Positions 58,700 to 64,000 of a stretch of 64,000 nt of DNA are shown piece after piece. Location of the stretch: the NCBI GenBank assembly GCA_002104905.1, contig MCFE01000072.1, forward strand, positions 62,001 to 126,000, given 5' to 3'. The DNA comes from Basidiobolus meristosporus CBS 931.73 (Eukaryota; Basidiobolomycota; Basidiobolomycetes; Basidiobolales; Basidiobolaceae). Every line of letters starts with the position of its first letter. Within the stretch, counting starts at the first letter, position 1. Below the pieces are notes generated by a model that made no database searches, was not told where the DNA came from, and saw only the letters and a program-made list of their open reading frames with translations. The translations under genes were made by a program, and so were the position numbers.

Positions 58700-60138
58700 T
58701 CTCAGAGGGAATACAACTGAAGCATATGGTTGTGATACATTTTGCACACCTGAACTACTTTCTTGTTGACTATAATCTTGGCTACTTGTGTACTTGTAGT
58801 CAGTTTTTTGCCTTGTAGTTGATGAGTGCAATGCTGGAGCTTGGCTGTGCTAAATTGCTTCAGACAAAATGCTGGAATCAGCCTGCAGTGCCACTTGCTG
58901 ACATGTTCTTTTACTTGCCAAGGCTCTGGTTGTAGAGGCACTTCATGTGGGTCATCATCAGTCATTTCACCAGAAGTGACTTGCAGATGGTCAGGTGTGC
59001 TGGTATGTGCAGGTGCAACTTGATGCATTAGCATAGCCCTTGGCTGAGTTCAATGCGATGTTACATGTTGATGAAACTTGGCCTGCTCCAATGGACTTGT
59101 GTCTAAATGAGCAATTTGGTGGGTTCTCTTAGTCTTGCTCTGAAGCGCACATGTTGATTGTATGCGCATTGACTCAATGCAGGACACAGTTGTGAGGGGT
59201 GCTGGCATAGATTTGACTGACATGTGCCAGTGCACCAACATTGCAGGGGATGGTAAGGAATCCAGTGTGGCATGCTGGCACAATCAAGAAGCAGTTGCTT
59301 GCAGTCTGTATTCCTCCTCTTGAAGTTCACCTCCTAATACCTCAAGGTACTCACTTATGCTCTGCCTGATACATCAGAACTGTTGCCTTGATGAGTCCTG
59401 TGTGTATTGCTCTTAGAAGCCACTTAGCTCTACTGATATATCACATAGTACATTAGTCATTTGAGGCAAAAACTCATTCAAAATAGACTTGTTCCATCAT
59501 TCTAGCTGATCATAGTGCCCAATAGTGCCATAGAGTGCTAGATGGTGCCTGATCATGCCACAGAGTGCCAGATGGTGCCATAGAGTGCCAATTTGGGATC
59601 AAAATTGACATTCATATGACCCTAAAATATCAAATTAATAACAAAATATACAGCACTTTCTGGCACTATGATCAATGACACAATGGAACAAGTCTAATCT
59701 CTTTGGTTCCCAAAACTGCGGCACAAACAGATGCGTCCAGCCCATACTGTGCAAATTGAGCATGGAATTGTTTGTGCACAGCTTCCTCATCAAGTCCCCT
59801 CACTCTCAGCTCATTCTTGATTTCCTACTTGTCTTGTTGTATATCTTTTTACATACATCCACTGGAATCTTGATGTAGAGCTCATGCCAGAGCCTTCAAC
59901 TCAGATTCTTTCATTTCTGCCCACTCTCTGTGGTATCCAGCTCTGCTAGATTAACTAGTAGTGACCATGTATTGGTATGAAGGCTTATCATAGACACTTG
60001 GGCCATACTAAAATCATTTGGCAAGAACTTAAATGGATCTGTCAATAACGTTTCTGGTCCAGACTGTGCTTGTGAGCTGGGGGATGTGTTTTGTCTGGGA
60101 TGTACTAAATATGAGTTGAGACTTGGTAGAGGGACCAT
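58700..60138 (-). pseudogene. ORF-X of the Harbinger-like element, copy 2
   Basis: Opens near 60138 with MVPLPSLNSYLVHPRQN and continues DPFKFLPNDFSMAQVSMISLHT. It then matches copy 1 through the IPVDV/YKK and NELRVRG region, with frameshifts. A MITE at 59485-59695 splits it. The C-terminal half (59330-58700) contains the His/Gln-rich region and AKIIVNKKVVQVCKM. Comparison with copy 1 shows that both are decayed versions of one protein of over 400 residues. No known domain recognised. Confidence 0.6.
59485..59695. mobile_element. Small MITE (211 bp) with AAT target duplication, inside ORF-X
   Basis: Ends AGACTTGTTCCATC / GGAACAAGTCT; AAT at 59482-59484 and 59696-59698. The unoccupied site is at about 22025-22040 in copy 1 (AAAGAGATCTTGAATG). 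Internal tandem variation of GCCATAGAGTGCCAGATGGT-type units accounts for its greater length than 35763-35943. Confidence 0.92.
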
Positions 60139-60165
60139 AGAGATGGATCTGGATTCTTATACAGT

Positions 60166-60899
60166 GGACTTGTTCTGTTGGATAGTGCCACATTGAGCCA
60201 TGAGTGCCAAATGATGCCATAGTGTGCCAGAGAGGCCAAGTGAGCCTATACTTGGCCACAGAGTGTGAAACATGGATCTGCATCTTCATGCAAAGCAGCC
60301 CCTGTGTTTCACCTATGATGCAGGAAAAAATCCATTTTTTGACGTTTTTTTGTGGATCAATGTTATGCAGGATGTGTAAGAGCACAAAAGGATTGAAAAT
60401 ATGCATTTGGTACTCAATACCCATGGCACTCTGAATCTAACTCCTGTGGCTTGTAACATGTCACAACAATGCATGGCACTATCTTGGTCCACTGGTACTA
60501 TCTGGCACTATAAGTGCTTTGTATAGATCTTACTTTAGGGCTAATAATTAAATATAGTGCCAGATAGTACCAGTGGACCAAGATAGTGCCATGCATTGTT
60601 GTGACATGTTACAAGCCACAGGAGTTAGATTCAGAGTGCCATGGGTATTGAGTACCAAATGCATATTTTCAATCCTTTTGTGCTCTTACACATCCTGCAC
60701 AACATTGACCTAAAAAAAAAGGTCAAAAAATGGATTTTCTCCAACACAATTGGTGAAACACAGGGGCTGCTTTGCATGAGGATGCAGATCTATGTTTCAC
60801 ACTCTGTGTCCAAGTATAGGCTCACTTAGCCTCCCTGGCACACTATGGCATCATTTGGCACTCATGGCACAATGTGGCACTATCCAACGGAACAAGTCT
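60166..60899. mobile_element. Palindromic MITE (734 bp) with AGT target duplication
   Basis: Almost its whole length is an inverted repeat folding at about 60530 (CTGGCACTATAAGTGC... / ...TATAGTGCCAGATAG). The ends are GGACTTGTTCTGTTGGATAG and its complement; AGT lies on both sides (60163-60165, 60900-60902). The empty site TATACAGTAGTGTATTGG is visible at about 21543-21560 on the minus strand. The open frames in its arms are mirror images and not genes. Confidence 0.92.
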
Positions 60900-61229
60900 A
60901 GTAATATATTGGCATCAACCTGGTCTTGTATGAAATTTATATGAAAACTAATGTGATTGTTGAATATTCCATACATTATGCATAGTGCATGTTGGATTGC
61001 ATTGACATGGATCAGATCACATCATTGCAGATTTCTTATTTGATTATAGACTTGTGAGTATATTATCAATAAAGCCACAAAGTCATTGTTTCAGGATGAT
61101 TTTTGCAACATAATGTTGGGATTCATGTCAATTAATGAAGATTTAGTCACAATGAATGGAAATAGATAATTAAGCTGATTACACCAAATCAATTTTAACA
61201 CCTCTACTCAATCATGGACCAATTTTTAT

Positions 61230-62098
61230 GACTTACTCATCTGAATGGTCTTTTCTCATCAGTCCCATCACTACAGCCGGATATCCTTTTGACACATTAG
61301 AAGATATATATACCAAGTATTATGGACCATCTAGCCCAATCTAATCAAGGAGATCCCCTGTTAAGCTTCTCTGCTATTAAAAGAGCTATTGCCCTACAAG
61401 CTTTCAATCAACCATTGATGGCAACAGATGTACTGGAGGCTTTCATTCCCAGCTGACGGCAATGAAAACCATCTTGCAGTGGGTATGAATGACTTGGAGT
61501 AAGCCTGGAATACTATACTCAGAAGCACCAATAGACTTCCATATCTCACAGCATTCAGCCACAGGTTCCCTATTAGGAGTGTTTTGGATACCTTCCCAGT
61601 CAGGATTAACAGGCCTTCTAGAGGGCAGAGTCACTTTTATTCTGGCAAATACAAGGCACACTGTATGAAGTTTCAAGTACTGTAACATCATCTGGTTTAG
61701 TGGGTGATTTGTTGGAAGTAGGCATGGCAATGCACTCTGGGTAGAGAATCATCCAGGATTCAGTGGAGAGGAGAAGTGTAGGGCAGACTTAGCTTATATA
61801 GGAGAGGATTGTCTGAGATTAGGATGTATTACAGCTCATAGGAAGCTAAGGAATGGAGTGCTTAGCAGGAAGCAGAAGCTCTACAATGAGATATTTAATA
61901 ATCTCAGAGTGAGAGTAGAGCATACATCTGGATATGTAAAGAGATTCAGCATATTAGCAGGTAAATACAGAGGAAAGTTATGAACAGGAGAAAACAGCAG
62001 AATAGGTAAAATAGTCACAATACTTATTAAAGCACAGTACATTCATACAAGAAGACATCCACCAAGAGAAATGTGTCTGAATCTTTATGAAGAGTAAA
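61230..62098 (+). pseudogene. Harbinger-type DDE transposase relic, copy 2
   Basis: Plus-strand match to copy 1: LTHLNGLFSSVP-like N-terminus, a middle block (TFIPS..NENHLAVGMNDLE), then AYIGEDCLRLGC-, RKLRNGVLSRKQKLYNEIFN, RVRVEHTSGYVKRFSILAGKYRGK. Stops and frameshifts throughout, and parts of the SGKY/GSRHD region are altered. Confidence 0.75.
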
Positions 62099-62263
62099 TA
62101 AAGCACAAAAAGCACTGTTCTGAGTAACATAAGTAAGGTTGATTAGAGTTACCAGTAATTGTATCTTACCACTGGCATAATGGTAGGCATAAGAGTGCTA
62201 TATCAATCTGGCACTATAAACACGCTAGCACTATGTGGCACTATCCAGCCAAACAAGTCTAAT

Positions 62264-62540
62264 ATATTCCTTCTCCCTGCTGGATAATAGTCCCCCTTTG
62301 TTGAAAAGCAAATGAATTGCTCCTGGTGGAAAGCATTTGCTCCAACAGATACCCTCTATCTTAAGCATCTCTGGATTCCATTAATTACATATTCTGGTTG
62401 ATGGCTTATAGCTTGCAAACTTTGTTGCAATTACAGATTATCTTTTATATGTTCTCTGTGCAGGAAGACAATGTCCTAGTGCTAGTGTTTGGCCAACAAT
62501 AATGTGTGTGTTATGGAGTAAGTCCCCTGGATCTCACTGA
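62264..62540 (-). pseudogene. Element Z transposase fragment
   Basis: Minus-strand match to 55062-55310 (the segment beginning MCEIQG and running to the CWSK region); decayed. It directly follows the Harbinger target triplet. Confidence 0.6.
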
Positions 62541-63308
62541 TGGAGATCCCACTGACAGACAAGGCTACAACATCAAGAACTCAAAAGACTATCACAATGC
62601 CTTTGGTGGAATTTTGGAACATTAATAGGCACACCAAGGGGTTGCATCACTTCTTCAAGAGCAGTGCTCAAGAATACACACTTGAAAATTGCAAGGACCT
62701 GTTGCAATGACTGGAGGATGAGATGCTAGACCTTGCAGTGCTGGCCAAAGACCAGGATGTGTGGGAACCAGTGAACAAGCAGTGGCATAAAGCTTTTGGG
62801 TTCCCACCAAAGTCATGGAAACAGAGCATTACACCAGAAATACATATTGAGTGGTGGATTTTAATGGAGGTACTTGTTGAGTGTGGTGTTGGGCTTAATG
62901 TTAGTGTAGGGTACAGGGACTTGTATAGGTCAATATAATTAGCTATTGAGGTACAATTGAAGTTTTAACCGAAAGAAACAACTTGTTTGCATGAAAAATA
63001 AGTGAATTGGTTGAGTCAGGTAGTAAGGAGTGTGAAAAAGAGGCAATAACCAATCAATGCACACAAATGTAGGAGGTGAAAGAGTGTCTGGGATCAGAAT
63101 GTGAGAAAATTGGCAGAGAACTAATTAAAAGCCACTTTTGTATTGTTGTGATGAAAAATTTTGACCAAGTTTTTTATGATATCTTGGGTGCAATTATTTT
63201 TTGACACTCTTTGCATAGTGTCCTGGTGGAATCATTACCTCTTAGTCATGGGAATTGGAATCTGTGACAGCCTTTTGATGGAATCATCACAATAATTTTT
63301 CATAGAGA
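62541..63308 (+). mobile_element. Element Z end fragment: coiled-coil C-terminus to terminus
   Basis: Coding block MPLVEFWNINRHTKGLHHFF to WEPVNKQWHKAFGFPPKSW (62541-62940), then the shared non-coding end in reverse (matches 30640-30330), finishing GATGGAATCATCACAATAATTTTTCATAGAG near 63305. No transposase attached. Confidence 0.65.
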
Positions 63309-63434
63309 AAGTATTTCTCACAGGCTCCAAGCAATATTGATATCTATATGCAACAATACAAACACAAGGATTGGATGGACTGGATGAATATTTATTCAAG
63401 TGGCCTTCGGAAGCAATTTCTTAGTAGCAACTGA
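63309..63434 (+). pseudogene. Small element Z transposase fragment
   Basis: Matches 55430-55540 (TATTTCTCACAGGCT, MQQYKHKDWMDW, YSSGLRKQF). Its junction with the preceding terminus looks like an insertion of one element into another. Confidence 0.55.
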
Positions 63435-63832
63435 GTCCTGTTTGATTGGATACCTTCAGCTCCTTAGATAGGCAGGCTTTAGTCTCCTCCAATATTTCTA
63501 AGTTATTGGCAGCAATAATAAGTTCATCCGCACATAAAGCTAATAGACCTGAATCTGTTCTATCTGGCTTATTGTATATAGTATAGTCTACAGTACTCCC
63601 TCATGAACCCAAAGATTCCATATATGAGTCCATCTTGCAATTCTAGGCATTTGGTGACTGTTTGAGTCTATTTAGGGACTTTTTAAGCTTACAGATATAA
63701 TGGGAGCTATCCTGGTCAAAAAACCCATCAGGCTGGTCCATGTACCCATCCCAGCAAGTTTCCTTGTCAAAGATGCAATCTTGACATCCATTTGATGACT
63801 CAAAAGCCTATACTTACCTGTAATATACCCTA
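63435..63832 (-). pseudogene. Ty1/copia reverse transcriptase fragment
   Basis: Minus-strand residues MDQPDGFFDQDSSHYICKLKKSL and GLLALCADELIIAANN correspond to the copia RT stretch from the MDQPEGF block to the catalytic YVDD box, here changed to CADE. Frames are broken. No LTR nearby. Confidence 0.68.
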
Positions 63833-64000
63833 TGATAAATTATTGAGATGATCCCATCAAAAGGCCATCACAAAGTTAGAGTCTTGTGATTAAGAGGTAC
63901 TGATCTTGTCAGGACACCATCCAGAGACCATTGAAAAATAATTGCACCCCAGATTTCACAAAAAACTTCGTCAGAATTTTTCATCATGACAATGTATAAG
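63833..64000 (+). mobile_element. Left terminus of another element Z copy, running off the window
   Basis: ACCCTATGATAAATTATTGAGATGATCCC, then the shared end region (TTGAAAAATAATTGCACCCCAG). The rest lies beyond the window. Confidence 0.65.

Larger units (their letters stand above)
58621..62260 (+). mobile_element. PIF/Harbinger-like two-gene transposon, copy 2
   Basis: Inverted relative to copy 1: ORF-X on minus (58700-60138), transposase on plus (about 61230-62098). The right end GGCACTATCCAGCCAAACAAGTCT at 62260 is followed by AAT. The left terminal repeat is lost. Two non-autonomous elements with the same kind of ends sit inside it (59485-59695 and 60166-60899); the corresponding places in copy 1 are empty. 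Confidence 0.78.

Noticed and set aside
60029-60829. Paired ORFs reading MGIEYQMHIFNPFVLLHIL on both strands
   Set aside because: They are mirror images produced by the palindromic MITE arms, not genes.

Overview
The window looks like a piece of a repeat-rich filamentous fungal genome. The genes in the left part carry short (60-72 nt) GT-AG introns, with TATA-like boxes close to the start codons. The right part is a dense nest of decayed eukaryotic transposable elements. I infer a fungus, possibly an early-diverging (Mucoromycota-type) one, because the glycosyltransferases are of the membrane-anchored animal-like UGT kind. The sequence alone does not fix the lineage.

Region 1 (1 to about 18300) is a one-strand (minus) tandem array of UDP-glycosyltransferase (GT1/UDPGT) genes. 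There are three intact three-exon genes (UGT-B, UGT-D, UGT-H), one cut by the window edge (UGT-A), two near-identical copies broken by single-base insertions (UGT-F, UGT-G), one old pseudogene with an internal deletion (UGT-C) and two short relics (UGT-E and one near 12 kb). All full copies share exon 1 = 508 nt, exon 2 = 245 nt and the same intron phases (1 and 0). Each predicted product has a signal peptide, the UDP-sugar binding signature, one C-terminal membrane span and a short cytosolic tail ending K-x-K-x-x, a COPI-type ER-retrieval signal. Such enzymes act in the ER lumen on lipophilic acceptors such as sterols, lipids or xenobiotics; the substrate cannot be read from the sequence.

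Region 2 (about 18300-64000) is AT-rich, visibly poor in CpG and almost entirely transposon-derived. I recognise: (a) a two-gene DNA transposon called element Z here, with a Transposase_21 (Tnp2, CACTA-like) transposase and a divergently transcribed coiled-coil protein, bounded by CCCTATGA-type termini, in several copies (30.3-35.3, 47.3-50.4, 50.45-56.6, 62.5-63.3 kb and fragments); (b) a two-gene PIF/Harbinger-like transposon with a divergent unknown ORF (ORF-X), in two copies in opposite orientation (20.4-23.8 and 58.6-62.3 kb); (c) MITEs and palindromic non-autonomous elements that share the Harbinger copies' AGACTTGTTC ends and make 3-bp A-N-T target duplications; (d) one recent Ty3/gypsy element with both LTRs (42061-47000), three gypsy fragments, three copia fragments and several solo LTRs with exact target duplications.

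The nesting gives a relative order. Element Z is the oldest substrate. Harbinger, MITEs, copia and gypsy LTRs sit inside it, and the 42-47 kb Ty3 element is among the latest, with 3 differences between its 369-bp LTRs. No intact host gene was found right of 17.6 kb, and no tRNA, rRNA or CRISPR was seen anywhere.
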